DNA of 16,563 nt from Parachlorella kessleri (lineage: Eukaryota > Chlorophyta > Trebouxiophyceae > Chlorellales > Chlorellaceae). This document shows positions 8,641 through 16,563 of this stretch, piece by piece. The position numbers and the translations under genes were made by a program. Position 1 is the first letter of the stretch; every line of letters starts with the position of its first letter. The stretch spans positions 1 through 16,563 of the forward strand of contig BBXU01001972.1 of NCBI GenBank assembly GCA_001598975.1, written 5' to 3'. Below the pieces are notes generated by a model, which worked only from the letters and a program-made list of their open reading frames with translations, searched no databases and was not told the origin of the DNA.

Positions 8641-11600
8641 ATGAGCTCCAGCAGGGACCTCCTCCTGCGCTTGGAGCAGGCATTCGCTAACCCAGACGCC
8701 ACAGACCTTGCTTCCTTGCAACAAGTATTGCAGAATGCCAAGCCTGACTTCATCAACCTGCTGCGCTACCAGGTGACCATGCCCCCCCCACAGCCTGTGT
8801 CCTGCCTTGCCCTGGCTCGCCTGCCTGGCCCGTGTCACCTCCAGCCCTCGTAACTAGACGTGCGGCCCAGGTGGTGTTTGTCTGGATGTGCCGTGCTGTC
8901 CAGGGCCCCAATGCAGAGTCCCGGTCTCAGGTTCAGTCACGAGCGCCCATGACCCCCGCGGGTCAGGTGGTGCTGGATGAGGAGCCCGACGTGCGCGAGG
9001 CAAGTGCACTTGTCCCGGATGGGGAAAGTCAAAAGCTGTAAGCAGCTTGGGATAGCAGGCAGACACAAGGCCGGCTGAAAGGGGCTTGATGCCACTGACT
9101 ACACTTGAGCTGTATCAAGTAAGCTTGGTGGGTGCGAGCCAGCTTTTTCGCAGTGGAGGACCTGGCATCCTGTACAGGTGCCTGTACCGTTGGGGCGTCC
9201 CTTCCTGGAGATACTGCACAGGCCACAGTCTTGCAGCAGCTGGGCCGCCCTGCAGGTGCTGCTGCTGTCAGATGAGCTTAAGCTGGACGAGATCCTGTCG
9301 CTGCTCTGCATCCTGACCGTGCGGGACGAGGTGTGCACGCGGCGGCCGCGCCAAAGCAATGCCCTGTTCTTGTCTGTCTGGAAAATGGTATACACGTTGG
9401 CAGTACCCCGGTGCAGTGGACGCCTCAATGAGGAGCAGTGGCAGCATGGTAGATGGATGTCTAGTCACCGCGAGTCTCCAAACCTTTTTACTGTCTATGC
9501 CTGCCCACCCTGGCGGCATCTGTGCAGCTAGGTGAAGTGTCGGCGGCTGCCGCGGCCGGACTGTACTTTGAGGAGCGCCGGGCCCTGCTCTGCTCGCTAT
9601 GGATGCTGCTCCAGGCACAGGTTTGAAAAGGGGGGGGGGGGGGGGGGGGGTCAGCACAGGCATGGATTGCCTTTACTGTCCTGCACAGCTGGGGGATCAT
9701 ATAGATTATTCGTGTCTCTCCTTTGGTGTTCTTGCTTTGACAGGCAGGATTGCTAAAGATCCTATAATGCGGAACAGATGTTAACTGTGGGTGGTGCTGT
9801 GAGTTGCTATGGCTGCATGAGGAGCGGGTATACGGTTCTGGGCCTATGCAAGCGACGGACCTGGCCCTCTGCTGGAGGCTCGCTGCCCGGGAATGCCATA
9901 GATTCCTGAATCCCTGGCTGCTACCACTTTCCTGTTGGAATGGAATCACCAGCAGGGTGACTGTCCCCACTCTGCCTGGTGTAGGTGCTGGGTTCCGAGG
10001 GGATGCCCCCCGGGCTGCTGCAGCTGGTGTCGGCCTACAACGAGGAGCTGCTGTCCCTGGAGCGGCAGGGCCACACCATGCTGGTGGAGCGGCTGGTAGA
10101 GCTCATTCAGGTGGGTGTGGGCTGGTCTGGGGCCTGCCGGCTGGCTGGCTGGTTTGCGGGCTGGCTGGCTGTCCAGGAAGGTTGTGTGTAGCTCTAGCCT
10201 CCTCTTCTTGTGTGTGCATCTAGCTGCTTCATTGTGTCACATCTTGCAAGGGACACAGGGAGTGACAGTCAGTCCCTTCGTGGGGTGCCTGTCTGATTAC
10301 CAGGGTGCTGCCACTGCTGCTCCCTCCTGCCTGCCAGCAGCTGCCACCACCACCACCCATGGCTGTCATCCATGCCTGTGGGTGTTTCAGCTGGGGTGCA
10401 GGGGATAGGGTGGGCGGGGTGCAGCAGTGGGCGGGTGTAACCTTGGCAAGGTCAAAAATATTCAAGATATTTAATGGATAAGATGTTGCAGGACAGCCAG
10501 CTCGAGGCGGGGCCTGGCAGCCGTCTGCCGGTGGTGGTTGACACCCACGGGCGCGAGGTGGACCGCAACGTGCTGGTGCAGCGGGAGCAGGCGGTGCGTG
10601 ACCAGCAAGAGGGAAGCAAGAAGAAATTGCTGCTTTGCACGCCAATGCGGAACTTGGTGTGCGAGTTAAGACATGATGGCAGCTGCACTGCGGCCAAGCT
10701 TGCAAGGCTGGCAAGGCTTGGCTCCACTCCCCGCTCGGGAGAGTTGGTCGCGTGCAGTCTTGGTTTCAGCGGGTTGTACACTTGTCAGAGCTTGACCCGT
10801 GCAAGATGGGAAGGAGAGGTTTTGGTTGGCATGTCCCTGTGAAGATCACCAAATTGCCCCACACCTCATGCAGTGGGTCCCCTCAAGTGCCGGTTCCCAT
10901 TCCCCCCTCCCCACCACCCACTTTCCATTCCTGCGTGCCTGCCTGCAGCTCCTGTGCGAGTGTTTGGTTTACGCATGCTGCATCCGGCGGCGGCTGACGT
11001 CAGCCGACATCAGCGGCCTGGTGGACCTCACCCACCACCTGGCCCTCAAGGTCAAAGGTGGGCCCTGATGGGGACAGAATGTAGGACTGAGCGGTCGCTA
11101 GGACTAAGCTTCCATGGTACGAGCCAATCTCAGACTTTAGTCAAATGCCGTGCACCGAGCCTAGCCATGACACCCGCGGCCCTGGACGCTATTGCCAGCT
11201 GTCGCGCACGCCCCTGTGGTTGCACACCTTAGCACAGCAGCTGCCCCGCTCAGTAGTGCTGACTGTATCTGCTGACGCTGTTACCGCCGGCCTGTGTGCA
11301 GCCGCGGGCCCCGGGGCGCTGAGCCTGCAGCAGCAGGGGTATGTGGTCCTGCTGGCCACGCTGCTCACGCTGGCGCCGCTGCAAGAGGCGGGGGTGCCGG
11401 GGGATGCGGAGGCGGATGCCCAGGCCCTGGGTGAGAGAAAGATCTTAGGGGATAGAGCAGTTTGGCCATAGCTCTGAACGGCATCGGATGACGAGGCCCT
11501 GGGTTAGGAAATGGGGAGAGCAGTTTGGGCATTGATTTGAAGGGCATGGGATGAGGAGGCCTTGGGTAAGGAAAAGCCGGGGGTAGCGCAGTCTGGGCAT

Positions 11601-14600
11601 TCATCCGATGGGCGTGGCACATGCATGCTGCTTTGCCTTCTGGGGAGCTGCCAGTCTTGTCCAGTATGTGAGGTGTCTTCTGCCTAGTGACGAAGCACCC
11701 TGTCTTCTCAAAGCAACCACACCCAACCATCCAGTCTGCATTCTCTGCTGTGATGCTGTTATGAGCGTATGTACAGCCTGCATGGCTGCAGACGCCCTGG
11801 CTCGCAGCACGGCGCTGGATGGCAAGGTGTGCGGGCTGGACCCCGCCGCACCCCACTGTGCCGCGCTCAAGCTGGCGTGGGGAGTGCTGCTGGCACAGCA
11901 TGGGGCGGAGAGCTCCCTGGGTGAGCCAACCAGCGTGGGGGGGGTGGGGGGGCGTTGGCAATTGGCCTCTTGCATCTTTAGTAGTAGATTATTGTCGCCA
12001 GTTTCCGTGCTGACATGGTGTTGAAGCTTGACACTCCGCTTCTCAAGCGGTGGCCAGCGCATGTGCAGCTAAGTAGCGATGAACCTCCGCTTTGGTCATC
12101 CAGCCACAGGGCTACCATGCTGTGGGGTGCTGCGCGTTGGAAGCCAACAGCTGCTGAGCCAGGCGTTTGTGGTGAAGAGCTCTTGTCTGCGGACTTGCCT
12201 GCAGAGCGTGCGGGAGAACAGGTCAATGCAGCTCTAGGCGCCGGCGTGTTTGGGTTTCTGCGAACGGATGTGGTGGAGAGCGTGCCCATGCAGGTGTGTG
12301 TGTGTGTGTGGCTTTCTTGCTGGGCTATGGCTGAATAGTATGGGCTGGCAGGGTACACTTATGGGGAGGCTTGTGTGTGTGTGGCTTCCCTTGCTGGGCC
12401 ATTGCTTGGTTGGGTGTGCTGGCAGCGACACAGCAAAGGCGCTGCGTACCAGTCTGGTTAACCTGTGCCCTCTGCTATATTAACCTGTTGCTTAAGTTGG
12501 TGACTATTTTGAGTCGCAACAGAGCCTTTAGCACTGCTACGGTTAACATATGGCATTTGCGGCAATCTTGGCATGCAGTGGAGGTCACATGAGGCTTGCT
12601 CCTGTATGGTTGAGAGCACCCTGACTTTTATTGTTCACAGCTGGGCTGTGGCTCGCATCGCCTGGTGCTTCCCCTGCCTGGAGCACTGTAATGCACATTA
12701 CATGACATCACTTCATGTGCTACACTCTGTGCTCTGCATAGCGCCCACTAGGGTAAGCATAGGTTTATAGTGCTCTTGGCAATCCCGCAGCACAGTGCCA
12801 GACGGTTGAATGCTGGTAGGTGCAAATATGGTCGCTTCTTCACCCTCCCATACGGCGAGAAGTGAAATTGGTGTGTTTGCTTGCAGGATGATGCGGGCCA
12901 CCAGCGGCAGTTGTATGCCAAAATCCTTTAGCAAACGTGCACGCTGTCGCTTCTCCCCTTTCCACTGCAAGTGTCGGTGATGTGCTTGGCTGCAGGACGA
13001 TGCCGACCACCAGCGGGAGCTGTATGCCACAATTCTGAACCAGATGCTGATGGCATTCCTGGACTCACCCGTGGGCAGGTGCGATGGGCTGCGCAGCAGC
13101 ACCACAAGCTGTATGTGACAGGGCGTGAGCACTAGATCCAGATTCTTGGGATGTAACAAATGGGGCAGACGGCTGTGGAGGCCATGTTGATGTGGGTCGG
13201 ACCTGCCTTGACAGCTGCCTGTGACAGGGCGTGAGTACCAGATCCAGATTCTCGTGGTGCAAGAAGTGGGGAAGACGGCTGTGGAGGCCGCCTGCTGCTA
13301 AGCCTTGGGCCCTGGGGGTGTGAGGCGGACCTGCCCTCCCGGTTGGCGGTGCCCAAGTGGGCAGGGCAGCGCTGCAGCCATATTGCAGCATCGCTCGCTA
13401 AGAAGCGACATGTTGCGGGTGGTTCATCTGATGGTTTACTACTTCTACCTAGTGGGAGTGATCCTGCCTCCTTGGTGGTGCCCGCTGCGCACCTCACCAC
13501 CCACCCCGAAGTGCCCGACCCGCCTGCTTTGCCTGGCGAGCCGTGCAGGGATGCGGTGGAGAGCCTGACAGCCGCCAGCGCCAGCCTGGGCCAGCAGGAG
13601 GTGGCCGCCACAGCTGCTGCCTCCACTCCAGCCAGCCAGGCCGCCGCGGGAGCGCTGGTGCTGGCCGACACCAGCTCCGCTGGCGCCAGCTCAGCGGCTG
13701 GCGCTGGCGCCAAGCCCGACAACCTGGCGTCGCTGCTGAGCCTGCTGGCGGGCGTGCTGGCGCTGTACCCGGACCTGTTCCTGGATGAGTCGCAGCGCCA
13801 CGCTGTGCTGGGGGCCTTCATGGGCCACCTGGCGGGGCAGCAGGTGCGTGCCTTTGTGCGACCCAGCGCTGATTTTTGGTTAATGCCTCCGCGGACATGA
13901 CGTCATATATGTGCTTGATGCATGCCCCCTCGCCAGAAGGTAGCTATGCGCTTGAGCTTTTACCTGCTGAGTTAAGGTAGCTTGAAGCTTGGGGCCCACC
14001 TTCTTTTGCACGCTGGCACTGCCGCTTCCAAGTCGTGTTGCCCAGCACAGGTAGAACCTCATCCTGTTGCCTTGTTTGCGGGGATGCAGGCTCTAGTGCA
14101 GGCCCCCAGTGTGTTTGTGGCCTATATGGATGTGCTTACGGCTCTGGCAGCGGGCGAGAAGGGCGCGCGCAGCATGTATCAGCAGGTGAGCTGGGTCAGC
14201 GATGTGATGACTGTTTGTGGGAGTTCACAGCCGGCGGCATGGCCCTGTGATGTCCCTCATGATATTTATGCTGGACATCAGCCTTGCTTTCGTTTCAGGA
14301 CAGCGTCAAGCAAGACCATTACCAATGTCTGTATGCAATGCTGGGCAGTGGCGTCGCCTTGCCGTAATTTGTTCGTCTTAACCTGGGAGAGACCCTCGAC
14401 AAAGCCTTAGACCTACGTAGCTCCCGTACGGTGACCACCCTCCCTTGCTTGCCTGCCTGCCTGCCCTGCAGTTGCGGCCGGACAACAGCGTGGAGGTGCT
14501 GACCTGGCGCCGCATGTTTAGCGTTCTGGTGCAGTACATACGGCTGTACAACCCGCCAGACCAGCTGGAGGGCGCCGGCGCCGGGAACGCAGCGGGCGCG

Positions 14601-16563
14601 GGCGGCACCGGGGGGGTGCCCCAGCGCACAGCAGACTTCGTGCTGCCTGCCTGCGACTCGCTGGCACTGTGTGCCTACCTCCGCTTGTTCAGGTGGGGTG
14701 CTTGGTGGCATGCCCTCCGCGGTTTGAAACATTCTTAGGTTTAAAACAATAATAAGATCAAGTGAATAGGTGGATGCATGGCCTTGCCAGGATGAGGCAA
14801 CGGGGTGGCAGCAGCCCAGCGGCTAGCAGCTGGGGGTGCCTCTCTTGCCCTGAGTTACAGCGGCGTTGTGGTTCAGGTGCTTAACGGCCCAAAAAGCAAG
14901 ACCCTAGTGGCCAGCCACATGTGGGCTTGGGTCATGCCACAGTCGGGGGCTGGCTAGGTGTGGCCAGAATCGCTGCGCGCTTTACCCGTGCTGGTGAAAT
15001 TGTAGTCACCCACGCGCTCTGCTGCAGCGGCGTTTTGCGCGAGGGCCGGCGATACCTTTCTTAACCAACCCACGCCTGTGAACTCATCCCACCCCCCCTC
15101 CCTTGCGCAGCCGTGTTATGAGTGAGGGCCAGTGCAGTCTAACTCAACGCACACCTATGAACCTCAACCCCCCCCCCCCCCCCACCCCCCTGGTGCAGCC
15201 GCGTAATGAGTGAGGGCCAGGCTGACGAGGTGGCCTCCTGGGTGTCACAGCTGGAGGAGGATGCGGGGGTGGCCCCCATCTGGGAGGTGCTAGTGCAGCT
15301 CATGTGCTGCCCGGTGCCGCAGGTGGGCATAAGGGGCACATGGGGTGATGGGTTCATTCTTGGGGTGTGATGCATGTGACAGCAAAGGGGTTGGACAGCA
15401 GTTTGGCGGGTGCCAGCAGGGAACAGGCGAACACGGACAGGTGTTACTTGGCAAGCTTGGGTATGGGAGCCTGTATGTTGGGAAGGTTTCCTTGTCATCT
15501 TGCTAGTCCACACTAGTCGCGCTGCGCTCCATGCGTCTTCTGCCGGGGAGTCTTAAACATGCTCGCACCGCAATACTGGTAGCGGCGGTTGGCATTGCAG
15601 GAGCTGAAGGCCGCTCTGAACTACAGCACTCTGTCACGCTAGATTCCTACCCACCCTGCCCTGCTTCTGTGTGTACCATCACTCCCTAGTGAGCCATGGT
15701 TGGGTGAGGCATTTTGGCTGGCTGGAGGCAGCAAGATGGAGCTCCCTGCAAGCGCCGCCGGTGGCCATGCTAAGCGGTGACAATGAGCTGCTAGTGACAA
15801 TGCTGGGCGGTGCAGGAGCTGAAGGCTGCCCTGGACGAAGCGCTGGCCTCCTTGGCCCGGCGCCCCGACCTGTCTTCCCTGCTGCTGGAGCGCTTGGTGG
15901 CAGCGGTGGTGGTGCAGCCGGGAGGCGGCGCGGGGCAGGCAGCGGTGCCGCGCTACGACCTCACCTACCAGCTCAATGAGATCGAGGTAGGGGGCGGGGG
16001 GTTGGTGTGGGCGCCTGGGGGTCGGTGGGTGCGCGGCGGTGGCTGGCTGCTTAGCGGGCGCGGTCTTGGAGTGTGGTTCCCTAGCCTGTGTGTCGCACGG
16101 AAACGGTAGGCAGGGGGCATACTTCATAGGCCACGGCATACCAGGATCTTCATGTGAGGTGTTAGGTCTCCACCCTTGCCTAGCTGCTTGCCACCCCTTA
16201 CCCTAGGTTGGCCTGCCACCCGGGTGGCCCTCCGTGTGCCGTGCAGGCCCGCAGCAAGGCACTTTTACGGAAGCAGTAGTAAAATACGACATATGATGTA
16301 CTTACGCCATGCAGGCCCGCAGCGAGGAGTACGTCGAGGCTGTCGCCTTTGTGCGGCTGCTGAACGCGCTGTGGCGGGGGCTGGGGGAGGCGCTGCCCAA
16401 CGAGGGCCGTGGACTTGCCCACCTCACCAAATTTGTCAAGGATGACGTGCTGGCCACCGTGTTCCAGCGAACTTACAAGTGGGTTTTCTGGCCGGCTGGC
16501 GGTTTGTGTAGTGATGTGTGTGTGTGTGTGTGTGTTCGTTAGTGTGTGTGTGTGTGGTGGGGG
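8641..16563 (+). CDS. NUP205: Nuclear pore inner-ring scaffold nucleoporin Nup205/Nup192, N-terminal ~801 residues (3' end outside window)
   Basis: Nup205 is a large alpha-solenoid of the nuclear pore inner ring that works with Nup93 and Nup155. Exons proposed: 8641-8772, 8904-8999, 9256-9330, 9528-9620, 9985-10110, 10492-10593, 10949-11057, 11302-11430, 11792-11920, 12205-12293, 12996-13078, 13378-13843, 14090-14185, 14472-14692, 15199-15322, 15816-15986, 16315-16478. All phases agree. Family matches, compared with remembered plant and human proteins: KPDFINLL (residues 35-42), ESRSQVQSR, the LLLSDELKLDE helix, LYFEERRALL, LKLAWGVLLAQHG, DDADHQRELY, VAYMDVLTALA, and YQLNEIEARSEEY at the exon 16-17 junction. 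Ala/Ser-rich (~445-500) and Gly/Ala-rich (~608-622) inserts look lineage-specific. Exon 13 could instead begin at 14051 in the same phase. The family is about 1,800-2,000 residues, so roughly 40% is here. Intron 2 is GC-AG. Several introns carry decayed copies of splice junctions. Confidence 0.93.
9000..9255 (+). other. GC-AG intron (Nup205 intron 2)
   Basis: Exon 2 ends ...GAC GTG CGC GAG and the next bases are GCAAGT, the consensus of the minor GC donor class. The intron ends ctgcag at 9255. Joining here gives DVREVLLLSDELKLDE, which lines up without gaps with the plant Nup205 segment. The nearest GT donor (9004) would leave one extra base and break the frame of exon 3. Confidence 0.8.
9630..9650 (+). 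repeat. 21-nt poly-G run in Nup205 intron 4
   Basis: An uninterrupted run of 21 G lies only 9 nt downstream of the 5' splice site at 9621. It could form a G-quadruplex in DNA or pre-mRNA. The exact length is prone to sequencing error. Confidence 0.9.
10132..10173 (+). repeat. GGCT-rich simple repeat in Nup205 intron 5
   Basis: ggctggctggct-type tetranucleotide runs begin shortly after the donor at 10111 and recur twice with a short interruption. This is simple-sequence DNA with no coding signal. Confidence 0.6.
11422..11625 (+). repeat. Three tandem copies of the exon 8 donor region in Nup205 intron 8
   Basis: The exon 8 end (gcccaggccctgg, donor GT at 11431) is followed by two diverged copies: gacgaggccctgg with GT at 11503, and gaggaggccttgg with GT at 11566. 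Each is followed by related sequence (gagcagtttgg, then a 'gggcat...gatg' block). Spacing is 72 and 63 bases. The third copy has the best donor consensus (gtaagg). Confidence 0.8.
12294..12425 (+). repeat. Tandem duplication at the start of Nup205 intron 10
   Basis: A (gt)n run followed by ggctttcttgctgggc (about 12294-12325) recurs as (gt)n followed by ggcttcccttgctgggc (about 12373-12401). Both copies then lead to a 'gctggcag' word (12343 and 12418). Spacing is about 75-79 bases. The first copy begins exactly at the exon 10 donor. Confidence 0.7.
12881..12931 (+). repeat. Truncated copy of exon 11 with its 3' splice site, ending in a stop
   Basis: ttgcag at 12881-12886 is followed by a frame reading DDAGHQRQLYAKIL and then TAG (12929-12931). 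The real exon 11 at 12996 reads DDADHQRELYATIL. By my count about 34 of 42 bases match. The upstream bases (tgtgtttgcttgcag) also resemble those before exon 11 (tgtgcttggctgcag). The copy has no donor site at its end. It is 109 bp upstream of the original. Confidence 0.88.
13109..13335 (+). repeat. ~106-bp tandem duplication in Nup205 intron 11
   Basis: Two copies start at about 13109 and 13215. Both contain tgtgacagggcgtgag, then agatccagattct, then gacggctgtggaggcc, then a 'cggacctgcc' block. They diverge mostly in the second half. Confidence 0.85.
15061..15133 (+). repeat. Truncated copy of exon 15 with its 3' splice site
   Basis: cttgcgcag at 15102-15110 is followed by ccgtgttatgagtgagggc, matching the start of the real exon 15 at 15199 (ccgcgtaatgagtgagggc) with two differences over 25 bases including cag. 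The pyrimidine-rich bases before the site are also shared. The copy lies 88 bp upstream. Confidence 0.88.
15168..15183 (+). repeat. 16-nt poly-C run forming the pyrimidine tract before exon 15
   Basis: Sixteen C, one A, then six C lie directly before tggtgcag (acceptor, exon 15 starts at 15199). The run serves as the polypyrimidine tract and may be length-variable. Confidence 0.85.
15594..15642 (+). repeat. Truncated copy of exon 16 with its 3' splice site, ending in a stop
   Basis: cattgcag ending at 15600 is followed by a frame reading ELKAALNYSTLSR and TAG (15640-15642). The real exon 16 at 15816 starts ELKAALDEAL. The first 21 bases match at 18 positions. The copy is 215 bp upstream and has no recognisable donor. 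Confidence 0.88.
16239..16279 (+). repeat. Truncated copy of exon 17 with its 3' splice site, ending in a stop
   Basis: ccgtgcag ending at 16246 is followed by gcccgcagcaagg, nearly identical to the start of exon 17 (gcccgcagcgagg at 16315). The frame reads ARSKALLRKQ then TAG (16277-16279). The copy is 68 bp upstream. Confidence 0.85.
16516..16557 (+). repeat. GT microsatellite in Nup205 intron 17
   Basis: Two (gt)n runs separated by 'tcgtta' follow the exon 17 donor (GT at 16479) and end near the window edge. They resemble the GT runs at the start of intron 10. Confidence 0.85.

Noticed and set aside
14299..14345. Possible extra Nup205 exon reading DSVKQDHYQCLYAML after a good 'tttcag' acceptor, resembling exon 11 (DHxxxLYAxxL)
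   Set aside because: It runs into a stop without an in-phase GT donor of good quality, and the plant and human proteins align directly from exon 13 to exon 14 without it. It might be one more decayed exon 11 copy, but the similarity is too weak to claim.
1..16563. Transposons, CRISPR arrays, tRNA or rRNA genes, bacterial operons or viral genes
   Set aside because: I saw no transposase or reverse-transcriptase motifs, no direct repeat-spacer arrays and no RNA gene signatures; the architecture is ordinary eukaryotic nuclear genes.

Overview
This is nuclear DNA from an intron-rich eukaryote, most likely a green alga (Chlorophyta, probably Chlorophyceae). The reasons are many short GT-AG introns, moderately GC-rich coding exons, Ala/Gly/Ser-rich linkers inserted into conserved proteins, and TGTAA-type poly(A) signals. 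The one clearly identifiable protein matches plant Nup205. The species cannot be named from sequence alone.

Layout. Positions 1-640 hold about 3.5-4 degenerate tandem copies of a ~180-bp satellite-like unit. Positions 640-1800 show no convincing gene. Positions 1820-2289 look like the upstream/5'-UTR region of gene 1 and contain a TATA-like element, two strong palindromes and bZIP-type TGA(G/C)TCA sites. Positions 2290-6486 (+) carry gene 1, a ten-exon gene I rebuilt by following splice phases. It encodes a 459-residue, mostly helical protein with an acidic tail that I do not recognise. A 3' region with a TGTAA signal near 6894 follows. Positions 7661-8563 probably hold a small minus-strand gene with a transit-peptide-like N-terminus, but only its first and last exons are suggested. 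Positions 8641 to the right edge (+) carry the 5' part of the gene for the inner-ring nucleoporin Nup205/Nup192: 17 exons, about 801 residues, and the gene continues beyond the window. The Nup205 ATG and the proposed minus-strand ATG are only 77 bp apart, so they may share a bidirectional promoter.

The most unusual feature is in the Nup205 introns. Before exons 11, 15, 16 and 17 there is a truncated, diverged copy of the 3' splice site plus the first ~16-45 bases of that exon. Three of the four copies reach an in-frame stop quickly. Intron 8 carries two extra copies of the exon 8 5' splice-site region, and introns 10 and 11 contain further tandem duplications. This suggests intron growth by repeated tandem duplication across exon-intron boundaries, leaving decoy or 'poison' splice sites. 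A GC-AG intron (intron 2) is also present.
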